Translations under genes and position numbers: made by a program
Part shown: in pieces, positions 1 to 8,473 of the stretch
Position numbering within the stretch: position 1 is the first letter of the stretch
Layout of the letters: the number at the start of each line of letters is the position of its first letter
The notes under the pieces: model-generated
Told to the model about the DNA's origin: nothing
The model's input: the letters and a program-made list of their open reading frames with translations, nothing else
Databases searched by the model: none
Origin: Simiduia agarivorans SA1 = DSM 21679
GTDB lineage: Bacteria; Pseudomonadota; Gammaproteobacteria; Pseudomonadales; Cellvibrionaceae
Assembly (NCBI RefSeq): GCF_000305785.2
Contig: NC_018868.3
Span: 1,536,001 to 1,600,000, forward strand
Length of the DNA stretch: 64,000 nucleotides
Direction: 5' to 3'

Positions 1-744
1 CGCTTCCGGGATGGTGTGAAAGCCGCCATCTTTATTCAGTGTCTGGAAAATATTGGCAACCGAAATGTCGCCGCGATAGGTCTGTATCGCCTGGGTGATT
101 TCAGCGGGCAACGCCCGCGTTCCGTCATCGGTACCCAGCGCATCGTCACCACCGCCATTGTAGGTCAGGCCGTCTTTGCCCGTACTGGCCGAGCTCCAAC
201 CGCTGCCCACGGTAACATTCACCAGCAGGTCGTTGGGCAACGCGCGGGTGCGGATATCCACGTTACCGCCACCAAAATTAGCCGGCATGTCGGCGGAGTA
301 AACTTTTTGCACCGCCAGCGACTCAATCACCTCTGCCGGAAAAATATCGAGCGGAATCACATTGCGCTGCAAGTCCGGTGAAGGCACCAGCGCCGAGTTG
401 AGCTGGGCCGAGGAATAACGTTCACCCAGACCGCGCACGTAGATAAACTTGTCATCCACCAGCGTCAGGCCCGGCACACGTCGCAACGCAGACGCCACGT
501 TCGGGTCACCCACCCGCACGATCTGCTCGTTACTGATGATGTCGGTTACCACATCGTATTCGAGCCGCTCGGCAATCACATCTTCGGCACTGCTTTTCTG
601 GCGGGCGACGACGGTCACTTCTTCAAGCGGTTGGGCAATCTTGATTTCAGTGTCCTGTGCCAGCGCCGTTGGCGCTACGCCCCAAGCTGCCGCAACGATC
701 GCGCTTGCCAACGCGTTTCGCTGCCAGGATTTATTCATGTTCAT
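1..744 (-). CDS. TonB-dependent outer membrane receptor, N-terminal part (cut by window edge)
   Basis: The first 248 codons of a TonB-dependent receptor are visible; the beta-barrel lies outside the window. The protein starts with a signal peptide that ends in ALA before QDTE (cleavage near residue 29). A TonB-box-like EEVTVVA follows at about residues 41-47, and then a plug domain with the motifs RRVPGL and YVRGLGERY. Such receptors bind a substrate at the cell surface and import it using energy passed from TonB-ExbB-ExbD. The start at 744 has AAGG about 10 bases upstream; a second in-frame ATG lies at 738. It follows the surface lipoprotein gene on the same strand after a 108-bp gap that holds a strong hairpin, so the two probably form one operon. 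The substrate cannot be read from this fragment. Confidence 0.9.
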   Translation of the reverse strand, partial: MNMNKSWQRNALASAIVAAAWGVAPTALAQDTEIKIAQPLEEVTVVARQKSSAEDVIAERLEYDVVTDIISNEQIVRVGDPNVASALRRVPGLTLVDDKFIYVRGLGERYSSAQLNSALVPSPDLQRNVIPLDIFPAEVIESLAVQKVYSADMPANFGGGNVDIRTRALPNDLLVNVTVGSGWSSASTGKDGLTYNGGGDDALGTDDGTRALPAEITQAIQTYRGDISVANIFQTLNKDGGFHTIPEA

Positions 745-779
745 GTTCTGCAAACCTTGTTGATGTTTTCTTACGCGAA

Positions 780-803
780 GGGTTTGGGGTGTCCCCCAAA
801 CCC
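780..803 (-). other. Intercistronic hairpin between lipoprotein and TonB receptor genes
   Basis: A perfect 10-bp stem (GGGTTTGGGG at 780-789 paired with 794-803) encloses a 4-base loop. On the coding (minus) strand no run of T follows it, so it does not look like a classical terminator. It could stabilise or process the mRNA, or lower receptor expression relative to the lipoprotein. The function is inferred only from position and shape. Confidence 0.55.
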
Positions 804-852
804 GGCGTCGGCACACTGGCAACCGGATTCAGTTACCGGTACAACCCAGGTC

Positions 853-2433
853 TTACTCCAGACCCAGGGTCCAGCCCGCAGTCCAATCATCATCAGCCGT
901 TACCGCGCCGAAGTGAGAGGGGTTTTCCAGGAACATATCGGCGTTTTCAGGCAGTGTTGAAACGTCGGTCATATTGACGGTGATAGCGCCACCACCGGCC
1001 GCTGCAGACGCCATCAGCATGTCAGCGGTAAAAATACCATCCAGCACGCTGGCGGCTTCTGTGTCGCGGAAATTGTTGCTGAATGCATCGAAGAACGCAG
1101 TGGTATTGAAGCTGGAACCGGCGGGCAGGTCTGAAGCCCCGGCGTTTTTCACGGTTTCAGAGCAAGCCAGAATGGTGGAATCCACGGTGATCTTGCCATC
1201 TTCGGCATTTTTCACGGTACCGGTGCTATTGATTTCAAAACATTCGTTGCCGCCGGCGGGGGAGACGACGATAGAGTTATAAATCTCACCTTCGGCGCCA
1301 TGACGCAGCAGGAAGCCTTCACTGTCGCCGTGGGTGCCATTGTCATTGCCCGATGTAATGCAGGTCAGGTTCGAGAAAACCGGATGAGAAATGGGTGCGA
1401 TCAACCAGTCTGCGGGATTGGCTGCATCGGCCGGGCGCTTGTCGGAGATGTTGTCGCCTTCTATGCAACGGTTGCCGTTGTTGCCCGCGTGTTTGATCAG
1501 CGCATACTGGATCTTGCCCACATAGCCGTCGGAAAAATCCAGGGAGTCGTCGCGCACATTGACCAGCACCGCGTGGGATACGTTTACCGCGCCACCGAAA
1601 AATTCGAAGCCGTCATCGAAGGTATTGTACACCTGCACGTGATCCACCGTGGTGCCGGCGCCCACGGCGTTAAAGGTAATGCCGTTCAGCTCGTCGCCTT
1701 CAACCACCGCGAAGCCGGAATGCTTGACCACCACATAGCGGAGTGAGCCGGAGCTTTCGGTGTTGTCATTGCCACCGTAATAGGATTCCTGGCCTTCAGA
1801 CTGCACCGAACAGGTGCCGTTGGTGCGCTCGGCTTCGGTACAGTTGTTAGTGATACCGTTGCCGTTGATCATGATACCGCCCCACAGGCTGACCGCATCC
1901 TCGGCCGCGGTATTGGTCACGAGATCGGAGTAGCCCGAGAAGATGATGGGTGCAGCCGACGTGCCGTTGGCAATGATGCGCGAGCCGCGGGAAATCCGCA
2001 CGTAATCACTCGGATTTGAAAAGGCCAGTTTGTTGCCAGCGGCAATGGTCAGGGTAGGACCATCACCGGCGCGCGGCACGGTGGTGCCAGCGGCGATGTC
2101 TGCCGGCGTGACGTCTTCGCCCACAAACAGGCTGCTCTCAAAGATGTGGACACCAGAAATAAACGGGATGTTCAGATCGGCCATCAGCGGCTTGTTCACG
2201 CCCACAAAGGTGGCATCGTAAAAGCAGTTATTACCATCGAAGGAGCCGATGAAGGTCTGGCCATTGAGCGCGTAGTTGGCACAGGGATTGTTGTCGCCTG
2301 ATCCACCACCGCTCACCACACTGTTGTCAACGGAGTTGTCGATGTTGGTGGGTTGCAGCACAACGTCGCCACCGCCACACGCCATAAGGGCAGCTGCCAG
2401 TGCATTGAGGGCCAAGATGTTTTTGAGTTTCAT
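853..2433 (-). CDS. Surface lipoprotein with predicted right-handed beta-helix, partner of TonB receptor
   Basis: A 526-residue protein with a lipoprotein signal peptide; the lipobox is LMAC with Cys19, followed by a Gly-rich linker. The rest has the repetitive Val/Ile/Asn/Asp pattern of a parallel beta-helix, for example IIFSGYSDLV, HVQVYNTFDDGFEFFGG and VNVRDDSLDFSDGYVG. I cannot name the family with certainty. Proteins of this type are often encoded next to TonB-dependent receptors and are annotated as hypothetical or beta-helix lipoproteins. The ATG at 2433 is chosen because AGGAG lies just upstream and the signal peptide begins there; a longer frame to 2508 adds 25 residues before the signal. 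The TonB receptor follows downstream. A likely job is capturing or presenting the receptor's ligand at the cell surface, which is inferred from context. Confidence 0.75.
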   Translation of the reverse strand: MKLKNILALNALAAALMACGGGDVVLQPTNIDNSVDNSVVSGGGSGDNNPCANYALNGQTFIGSFDGNNCFYDATFVGVNKPLMADLNIPFISGVHIFESSLFVGEDVTPADIAAGTTVPRAGDGPTLTIAAGNKLAFSNPSDYVRISRGSRIIANGTSAAPIIFSGYSDLVTNTAAEDAVSLWGGIMINGNGITNNCTEAERTNGTCSVQSEGQESYYGGNDNTESSGSLRYVVVKHSGFAVVEGDELNGITFNAVGAGTTVDHVQVYNTFDDGFEFFGGAVNVSHAVLVNVRDDSLDFSDGYVGKIQYALIKHAGNNGNRCIEGDNISDKRPADAANPADWLIAPISHPVFSNLTCITSGNDNGTHGDSEGFLLRHGAEGEIYNSIVVSPAGGNECFEINSTGTVKNAEDGKITVDSTILACSETVKNAGASDLPAGSSFNTTAFFDAFSNNFRDTEAASVLDGIFTADMLMASAAAGGGAITVNMTDVSTLPENADMFLENPSHFGAVTADDDWTAGWTLGLE

Positions 2434-2568
2434 GGAATCTCCTAGAATGATGTCTAAACTGTGTCGGGGTGGTCCAGCTCTGGGGCCGTTTGTAATCACC
2501 GAGCGCAAAGACTAACGTCCCAAAATGACAATCACGCGAAGAATAAATGTCAGTTAAATGGCGTCTTA

Positions 2569-2586
2569 ATGAACGTTTATTGACAG
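2569..2586 (-). promoter_or_regulatory. PhoB-box-like direct repeat upstream of the lipoprotein/TonB receptor operon
   Basis: Read on the minus strand the site is CTGTCAA-TAAA-CGTTCAT. This is close to the Pho-box pattern of two CTGTCAT half-sites separated by four A/T-rich bases (6 of 7 and 5 of 7 matches). It lies about 135 bp upstream of the ATG at 2433, in the 296-bp gap between the divergent lipoprotein and GGDEF-EAL genes. The rest of the gap is A/T-rich and must hold both promoters; I could not place them reliably. The match is by eye and could be chance. Confidence 0.35.
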
Positions 2587-2729
2587 TTTTAAGACCAGGA
2601 AACAGAAAGATTGCCCGCCGCCCTAAACGCTCAGAGCCTCCGCCCGCCACAGTACTTTTGTGCTAAAAAGTTATCAGATACGCCGTCGGCCCTGTGCTAG
2701 GCTCATAAGGGTTTTATTTGGAATTCAGC

Positions 2730-5700
2730 ATGTACCGAAGGGCTCTGGGCCAGCATAGGTGGTTGTCGGGTTTAATTGCGCTTGTGTTGGCGGGCAACGC
2801 CCTCGCTGCAACCGTGACAGTGCAATTGCGCTGGGATCACCACTTCCAGTTCGCCGGCTACTATGCCGCACAAGCTCAGGGTTATTACGATCAGGCCGGA
2901 CTGGACGTGACGCTCAACAGCGCGTTCACCACTCAGGGCGAACGGATCGATGCGGTTGAAAGTGTGCTGGCCAAACGCGCGGAATTTGGCGTGGCCGGCA
3001 TAGACCTGTTCAAAGCCGCTGACGCTCAAAACAACATAAAAATTCTGGCGCCAATCTTTCAGAAAAGCCCGACCACATTGGTCAGCCTGAAAGGCACGCC
3101 ACTGCGGGATTTGCAGGATCTGCAAACCCTCCGCATCGGCTACCCCACCGACTTTGGCAGTAAAGTTGAACTGGACAGTGTGTTGCGTCAGGCCGGAATC
3201 AATCCTCAATCCATGCAATGGCAAAGCGGTGTCTGGAATGTAGAAGCGCTGCAGTACAAGACCGTCGATGTCCTCTTAGGCTACGGCCCGGACCTGTTGT
3301 TTCAGGCGCAGAAGGCCAAGCTGGAGGTCAATAAAATGCTGCTGGCGGATTACCAGCGCCAGTTTTACAGCGACATTCTGATCACCCATGCGGATTTTCT
3401 GGCGCAGAACCCGGGCAAAGTCGCCCGCTTTGTGGATGCCACCCGGCGCGGTTGGGAATACGCGCTGGCCAACCCAAATGAAATTATCAACCTGATCCTG
3501 CGTGACCACACCCCGGTCCGCGCCGCCGAATCCCGCCGCAATCTCACCGAGTACAACCGGTTTTATGCCGAGCAGATTCAGGACTATATTCAACACCCCA
3601 AAGTCCCCATCGGCTATTCAGACGCCTTGCGCTGGCAGAGCATTGTGGACTCGCTCTACTCGGCCGACGAAATCGCCGCCCCCTTGAACACCCAGGCCAT
3701 GCTGTGGCGCGCACACGAACCCAGCTATGGTACACGCGCCCTGCTGCCCTACCTGAGCCTGATCAGCCTTTGCCTTATCGTGACGTTTTTCCTCATTGCC
3801 AAGGGCCAATACCAACCCTTGTTGCTGGTGCTGGCCGCGTTGGTGATTACCTCCACACTGGCAATCGAACGCTGGTTACTGCTGGAAACCAAGGAAAAAC
3901 AATACCTGGCCCAACTCGAATCCAATATGCAGCTGCGCGCCCAATTAGAGGGCGTGATAAACAACACCCTCACCGGCATCATTGGCCTGGCACAGCATTT
4001 GTCCAATAAACCCGACATTAACAACCGCGACTTCGAGCGCTACGCGCAGGCGCTGATGACCCGGGACTCCAGTATCCGCAATATTGCCCTGGCGCCGGGT
4101 CTGGTGGTGAACAAAGTCTACCCGTACAAGGGCAATGAAGCGGTCATCGGTTTGGACTACCGCAACGCCGGCGCCCAGACCGAAGCGGTAATGCGTATGC
4201 GACAACGTGGCAATACCGCCATCGCAGGGCCGGTTCAGTTAGTGCAGGGCGGACTGGCATTTATCGTGCGCGTGCCGGTATACATTCCCAAAGCCGATGG
4301 CAGCGAAGTGTTCTGGGGGATTGTGTCCGCGCCCATCGACGCCAATAAGCTCTGGCTAAAAGCCGGCCTCAACCCTGAGGGCTTCAGCTTTGACAGTGCA
4401 GCCGGAGCGACCAGCCCGCTGAACATTGCCATTCGCGGCAAAGATGGCCTGGGCAATGTGGGCGCGGTATTTTATGGTGACCCGGCCATATTCAGCGCCG
4501 CCTCGGCCATCGAAACGCCCATTATTCTCGGCAACAACAGCTGGATTCTGGCCTCGGTGCCACCCGATGAAGCCACCTTGTCTTTTAATACCCTGGTCGC
4601 CACACGATCGGCCGGTCTGGTTTCACTGATGGTGTTTTTCCTGTTTATTGCGATGCTGCGCGATCAGGAGAAACGCCGGCAATACACAGAAAAAAATCTG
4701 CAGCAAAACAAAGAGCTGCTGACCGAAATCGGCAGCATGGCACAGGTGGCCGGTCTGCGCGTGGAAAACGGCAACGTCGTAACCGAGATCAATCATCTCG
4801 CGTTTGAGATTCTGCACATCACCCCCAAACAACCGCCTTTTACCTCGCAGGAACTGATGCATGGCCTGAGCCGTTCCGCCTCGTTAAAGCTGCTGTTCGC
4901 CATCAAGCGTTGTGAAGAGACCGGTGAGAAGCAACATGCGGAAATCATGGTGGAGCGAGAAGACCAGGAAACCCAATGGATTAAAGTTATTTTCTCCAGC
5001 CAGGGCCGCGGCCTGGTGGGCGCGTTACAGGACATTACCCGGCAAAAGAACAACGAGCAAACGATACGCGACCAGGCCACCATCGACCGCATTACCCAAC
5101 TGCCTAACCGCTGGTTCTTCAACGAGCAAACCGATCAGGAACTGGCGCGTGCTAAACGCGAAAAAGAACAACTGGCCTTATTGTTTATCGACGTGGACAA
5201 TTTCAAGTCGATTAACGACAGTCTGGGTCACGCGATTGGCGACGAGTTTTTGCGCGCGGTGGCGATCCGACTGAAAAACTGCACCCGCAATTCCGATCTG
5301 GTGGCGCGCCTGGGCGGGGACGAATTTACCGTGCTACTGCTCAATATTGAGGATTACAAAAACGCTTACAAGGTGGCCGAACAAATTATCCGGTCCATGA
5401 ATCAGCCGTTCATGCTCAATGGCCATCAGGTATTCTCCAGCGTCAGTATCGGAATTTCGGTGTTTCCCGATGATGCGCTCAATGCCGAAACCCTGATCAG
5501 CCATGCCGACCAGGCCATGTATGCCAGTAAACAAAGTGGCAAGAATAACGCCAGCTTTTTCACGCTGGCGATGCAGGAACAATCCGAACGCCAGCACTGG
5601 ATTTATAACGAACTGGTCCGCGCCATTGATGACAAGGAAATCACCGTGGTGTACCAGCCGATTTTTGATATTCAGAACGACTGCATCACCGACTGCGAAG

Positions 5701-6365
5701 CCCTGGCGCGCTGGCCAAGAAGCGACGGCAAATGGATTTCACCGGCGGAATTTATCCCCGTGGCAGAAAGTTCCGGCCTGATCAGTCGCTTGGACTTGCT
5801 GGTCCTGAAGCGTTGTCTGCAGCTGCTGGATGAGGTGGATGCGCTCGGCATTTCCGTCAACATCTCTCCCCGTTTGTTCTATGAAGTGGAACGTGGCTTC
5901 GAGGAATGGCAAGCGCTGGTCATGAATCACAAACACCGGAGCCGGCTGACAGCGGAAATTACCGAACGCCTGCTGGTGGATGATCACATCAATGCCGAAA
6001 CGCTGTTGGCGAATTTGCAGAAAGCGGGACTGGCGCTATCGCTGGATGACTTTGGCACCGGCTATTCTTCACTCAGCTATTTGTCGCGTTTCAATGTGGA
6101 CAAGCTCAAGATAGACCGCTCGTTTGTCAGCGCCATCGGTCGCAACAAAACAGAAGAGACGCTGATTGAGACCATATTATCCATGAGCGAAAAGCTGGGT
6201 ATCGATGTGGTCGCGGAAGGCATAGAAACCGAAGAACAACTGGCGTTTTTACGCGCCCGGGGTTGTAAATACGGACAGGGCTTTCTGATGGCCAAACCCA
6301 TGCCGCAGGATCAGTTGCTGACCCTGCTTGCCACCTACCCCGCCGTCGGCAACGCGGTGTCGTAA
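2730..6365 (+). CDS. Sensor diguanylate cyclase/phosphodiesterase with NMT1-like periplasmic domain, CHASE, GGDEF and EAL
   Basis: A 1211-residue inner membrane signalling protein. In order: a signal peptide (cleavage near ALA-AT), an NMT1/THI5-like periplasmic binding domain (about 27-330; starts VTVQLRWDHHFQFAGYYAA), two membrane helices (about 337-382), a CHASE-like periplasmic domain (about 395-600), a third helix (about 627-645), a linker, GGDEF (about 785-945) and EAL (about 960-1205). The GGDEF signature is intact near residue 862. In the EAL domain, EAL (near 990), DDFGTGYSSL, KIDRSF and VAEGIETEEQ are all present, so both synthesis and breakdown of c-di-GMP are possible. NMT1-like domains bind thiamine precursors or similar small molecules, so the ligand may be one of these (inference). 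The ATG at 2730 is chosen; an in-frame TTG at 2718 has a better spaced AAGGG and would add four residues. Confidence 0.9.
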   Translation: MYRRALGQHRWLSGLIALVLAGNALAATVTVQLRWDHHFQFAGYYAAQAQGYYDQAGLDVTLNSAFTTQGERIDAVESVLAKRAEFGVAGIDLFKAADAQNNIKILAPIFQKSPTTLVSLKGTPLRDLQDLQTLRIGYPTDFGSKVELDSVLRQAGINPQSMQWQSGVWNVEALQYKTVDVLLGYGPDLLFQAQKAKLEVNKMLLADYQRQFYSDILITHADFLAQNPGKVARFVDATRRGWEYALANPNEIINLILRDHTPVRAAESRRNLTEYNRFYAEQIQDYIQHPKVPIGYSDALRWQSIVDSLYSADEIAAPLNTQAMLWRAHEPSYGTRALLPYLSLISLCLIVTFFLIAKGQYQPLLLVLAALVITSTLAIERWLLLETKEKQYLAQLESNMQLRAQLEGVINNTLTGIIGLAQHLSNKPDINNRDFERYAQALMTRDSSIRNIALAPGLVVNKVYPYKGNEAVIGLDYRNAGAQTEAVMRMRQRGNTAIAGPVQLVQGGLAFIVRVPVYIPKADGSEVFWGIVSAPIDANKLWLKAGLNPEGFSFDSAAGATSPLNIAIRGKDGLGNVGAVFYGDPAIFSAASAIETPIILGNNSWILASVPPDEATLSFNTLVATRSAGLVSLMVFFLFIAMLRDQEKRRQYTEKNLQQNKELLTEIGSMAQVAGLRVENGNVVTEINHLAFEILHITPKQPPFTSQELMHGLSRSASLKLLFAIKRCEETGEKQHAEIMVEREDQETQWIKVIFSSQGRGLVGALQDITRQKNNEQTIRDQATIDRITQLPNRWFFNEQTDQELARAKREKEQLALLFIDVDNFKSINDSLGHAIGDEFLRAVAIRLKNCTRNSDLVARLGGDEFTVLLLNIEDYKNAYKVAEQIIRSMNQPFMLNGHQVFSSVSIGISVFPDDALNAETLISHADQAMYASKQSGKNNASFFTLAMQEQSERQHWIYNELVRAIDDKEITVVYQPIFDIQNDCITDCEALARWPRSDGKWISPAEFIPVAESSGLISRLDLLVLKRCLQLLDEVDALGISVNISPRLFYEVERGFEEWQALVMNHKHRSRLTAEITERLLVDDHINAETLLANLQKAGLALSLDDFGTGYSSLSYLSRFNVDKLKIDRSFVSAIGRNKTEETLIETILSMSEKLGIDVVAEGIETEEQLAFLRARGCKYGQGFLMAKPMPQDQLLTLLATYPAVGNAVS

Positions 6366-6694
6366 AAACCCGGCACCCGACATTGAGCTTAGGGAACCTC
6401 TGAATAACTCTGGTGCCGCTCTGGCTACCAGCAAATTTCGTGCGCTAGGCGCGGCTTCGAAGGCATACCGGGGTCTGTCGAGAAGTCGCAAGCGGATGGC
6501 CGCCCCCTAGCGCACGGAGTTTGCTGGCAGCCCCGGAGGGCGCGACCTGTAGCGGCCATCCGTAGCGTTGAGCTTCTTGCTAAGGGCTATCGGAATGCCG
6601 CCCAGACCATTAGCTGCGAAACTCGCCTTGCGGCTAACCGCTACAGGTCACGCAGAGCGGCACCAGAGTTATTCAGAGGTTCCTTAGGTGCCGG
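6361..6694 (-). terminator. Terminator of slyD split in two by a MITE
   Basis: If the inserted element and one TTAG copy are removed, the minus strand reads CCGGCACC, a 15-base loop, GGTGCCGG, then GTTTTTA. That is a classical rho-independent terminator for slyD, which ends at 6736. The stem arms now lie at 6687-6694 and 6370-6377, with the 291-bp element between them. Whether termination still works is unknown; the element itself folds strongly. Confidence 0.7.
6393..6683. mobile_element. 291-bp MITE with IS5-type terminal inverted repeats and TTAG target duplication
   Basis: Two perfect 31-bp terminal inverted repeats (6393-6423 and 6653-6683) begin GGAACCTCTGAATAACTCTG. Flanking TTAG is duplicated at 6389-6392 and 6684-6687, fitting the 4-bp YTAR target preference of IS5-group transposons. 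There is no transposase gene. Inside lie two more inverted repeats: 6428-6448 with 6507-6527 (19 of 21 pairs) and 6544-6555 with 6638-6649 (12 of 12). The element is therefore a non-autonomous, strongly folding miniature transposable element, mobilised by an IS5-type transposase elsewhere (inference). It fills most of the 370-bp gap between the convergent GGDEF-EAL and slyD genes. Confidence 0.85.
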
Positions 6695-6735
6695 ACAAAC
6701 GGGCGCCTTGGCAAAAGACGCCGCACAAGCATGCA

Positions 6736-7230
6736 TTAATCGTGCTGGTGGCCACCCACGCCATGGGCATGACCGTGCGCCACTTCATCGGCGCTGGCAT
6801 CGCGCACACTCAAAACCGAAATATCAAAAGTCAGGGTCTTGCCCGCGTAGGGGTGGTTGGCATCGATATCCACATTGAATTTGCCTACCTTGACCACGAC
6901 GGCATCCTGCGGGCCGTGCTCCGTATTGACCGCGACGGTCATACCCGGACGCAGCCGGTTTTTCAGCTTGGCGTGATCGACCAGGTGTTTGATCGGGATG
7001 CGCTGGGTCTCGCCCTCACGGCGCTTACCGTAGGCTTCCTCCGGTTTCAGGGTAATGCTGAAGTTGTCGCCTTCGGCCTTACCCTCAAACCCTTTTTCCA
7101 TCGCCGGCAGCAGGTTTTGATGGCCGTGCAGGTACAGCACAGGGTCTTCCTTACGCGAGCTTTCCAGCACCTGCTCCGCCTCTTTCAGGTCATAGTGGAA
7201 ACCCACCACCTTATCCTGTTCGATTTTCAC
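6736..7230 (-). CDS. slyD: FKBP-type peptidyl-prolyl isomerase, SlyD family
   Basis: A 164-residue cytoplasmic peptidyl-prolyl cis-trans isomerase and chaperone. It has the SlyD layout: a short FKBP core beginning VVGFHYDL and PVLYLHGHQNLLPAMEKGFEG, an inserted flap domain with PEEAYGKR and HPYAGKTLTFDI, and a short His-rich tail (HGHAHGVGGHQHD) that in SlyD proteins binds nickel and other metals. The tail is much shorter than that of E. coli SlyD. GTG at 7230 is the likely start: GGGG lies 7 bases upstream and the family begins with MKIEQ-like sequence here. The gene is convergent with the GGDEF-EAL gene and divergent from the VOC lipoprotein. Its terminator has been split by a MITE. Confidence 0.9.
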   Translation of the reverse strand: MKIEQDKVVGFHYDLKEAEQVLESSRKEDPVLYLHGHQNLLPAMEKGFEGKAEGDNFSITLKPEEAYGKRREGETQRIPIKHLVDHAKLKNRLRPGMTVAVNTEHGPQDAVVVKVGKFNVDIDANHPYAGKTLTFDISVLSVRDASADEVAHGHAHGVGGHQHD

Positions 7231-7379
7231 GTAATCACCCCACGTCTGGCTAAAAAAAGGGCGACAAGTATGGCGACGGCGCCCCCGGTTGGCAAGGAGA
7301 TAACCGCCCGAAGCGCACACCACTGTACCCCACATCGCGGCCTTGGTATGGTTGGCCCACGCTTTAAGGAAAACCCTTT

Positions 7380-8297
7380 ATGACCGGATTTTTGCGCACC
7401 CGTTTTCTCGCCCTGTTCGCCGCCTGTGCCGGCCTGTCACTCGCCGCCTGCAGCCAGCTCACCGTCAAACTGCCGGCCATTGCCGACTCGGATCAATACC
7501 GGCCCGGCCAGGTTATCTGGCGCGACCTGCTCACCCGCGACATGGCGGGCATTAAACACTTTTACGGCGAACTGTTCGGCTGGCAGTTCACCCCGGTCGC
7601 GGGCGCACTGGGCGACGCGGACTATCAGCTGATTGAATACCAGGGGCAATGGATCGGTGGCGTAGTCGACACCCGTGGGTTCAAGGCCCGGGACAACCTG
7701 TCGCAATGGATTAACGTGTTCTCCACCCGCGACATGGCGGATTCCGTTGCCAGGGTCAAAGCCGCCGGCGGCACCCTCGTGGGCGGCCCGAGGCAGGTGG
7801 GCGAGCGGGGTGAACTTGCCTTGGTGCAGGACCCGCAAGGTGCCCATTTCGCTTTGCTGCAAACCCGACAGGGCGACACCGTGGCACGCCCCCATCAACC
7901 GGGGTATTTCCTGTGGCAAGAATTGTGGAACCAGGATGGCAATGGGGATTTCTATCAGACCCTGTTTGGCGCAACCAAACAGCAGGCGACGCTCAATGGC
8001 GGCAGCTTTGACTACTTTGCCGTGGACGACAAGCCCGCGTTCGCGGTGCTGAGTTCGCCCCTGGAAGGCCTGCCTTCCACCTGGGTGTCCTACTTGCAGG
8101 TTGAGGATGTGGGCGCCACCCTGGCGCGGGTTGAATCGCTCGGCGGCCGGATTCTGGTGCCAGCCCAGAACAACCCCGCGGGCGGGCAACTGGCCGTCAT
8201 TCTCGACCCCAGTGGCGCTGGTCTGGTGATCCAGACCTGGGCCCACACCACCGCAGACGCCACTCACACACTGAATGCATCGGGAGTTACACCATGA
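7380..8297 (+). CDS. Lipoprotein with two VOC (glyoxalase-like) domains
   Basis: A 305-residue protein with a lipoprotein signal peptide (LAAC, Cys24), followed by two VOC folds, about 45-165 and 175-290. The first begins GQVIWRDLLTRDMAGIKHFYGELFGW; the second begins GYFLWQELWNQDGNGDFYQTLFG. These pairs are typical of the Glo_EDI_BRP-like family found in hydroxylase and extradiol dioxygenase relatives. No substrate can be inferred. A membrane-anchored double-VOC protein is less common than the cytoplasmic form. It overlaps the next small lipoprotein gene by ATGA, so the two are probably translated together. Confidence 0.8.
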   Translation: MTGFLRTRFLALFAACAGLSLAACSQLTVKLPAIADSDQYRPGQVIWRDLLTRDMAGIKHFYGELFGWQFTPVAGALGDADYQLIEYQGQWIGGVVDTRGFKARDNLSQWINVFSTRDMADSVARVKAAGGTLVGGPRQVGERGELALVQDPQGAHFALLQTRQGDTVARPHQPGYFLWQELWNQDGNGDFYQTLFGATKQQATLNGGSFDYFAVDDKPAFAVLSSPLEGLPSTWVSYLQVEDVGATLARVESLGGRILVPAQNNPAGGQLAVILDPSGAGLVIQTWAHTTADATHTLNASGVTP

Positions 8298-8473
8298 AAC
8301 TGAAAACCCTTCTCAGTGCCTGCGTGCTGACACTCAGCTGCATCAGCCTGTCCGGCTGCGACAACGTGGCCGTTTATGGCAGTATGACTGTCGGTAACAG
8401 CTGGGGCAGTTACCCGGGCTACGGCGGCTCGCGCATGGGCACGAGCGTGACTATATCCGGAAGAATTCGCTGA
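8294..8473 (+). CDS. Small 59-residue lipoprotein coupled to the VOC lipoprotein
   Basis: The ATG at 8294 overlaps the stop of the VOC lipoprotein gene (ATGA). The product is 59 residues: a signal peptide MKLKTLLSACVLTLSCISLS, lipobox LSGC with Cys22, and about 37 residues rich in Gly, Ser, Tyr and Asn (GNSWGSYPGYGGSRMG). I do not recognise the family. The overlap and the lipobox support a real gene. Its last 23 bases overlap the 3' end of the convergent DUF6122-like gene. Confidence 0.7.
   Translation: MKLKTLLSACVLTLSCISLSGCDNVAVYGSMTVGNSWGSYPGYGGSRMGTSVTISGRIR

Noticed and set aside
6328-6510. Short open frame running from the GGDEF-EAL 3' end into the MITE
   Set aside because: It crosses the insertion junction and has no family or RBS.
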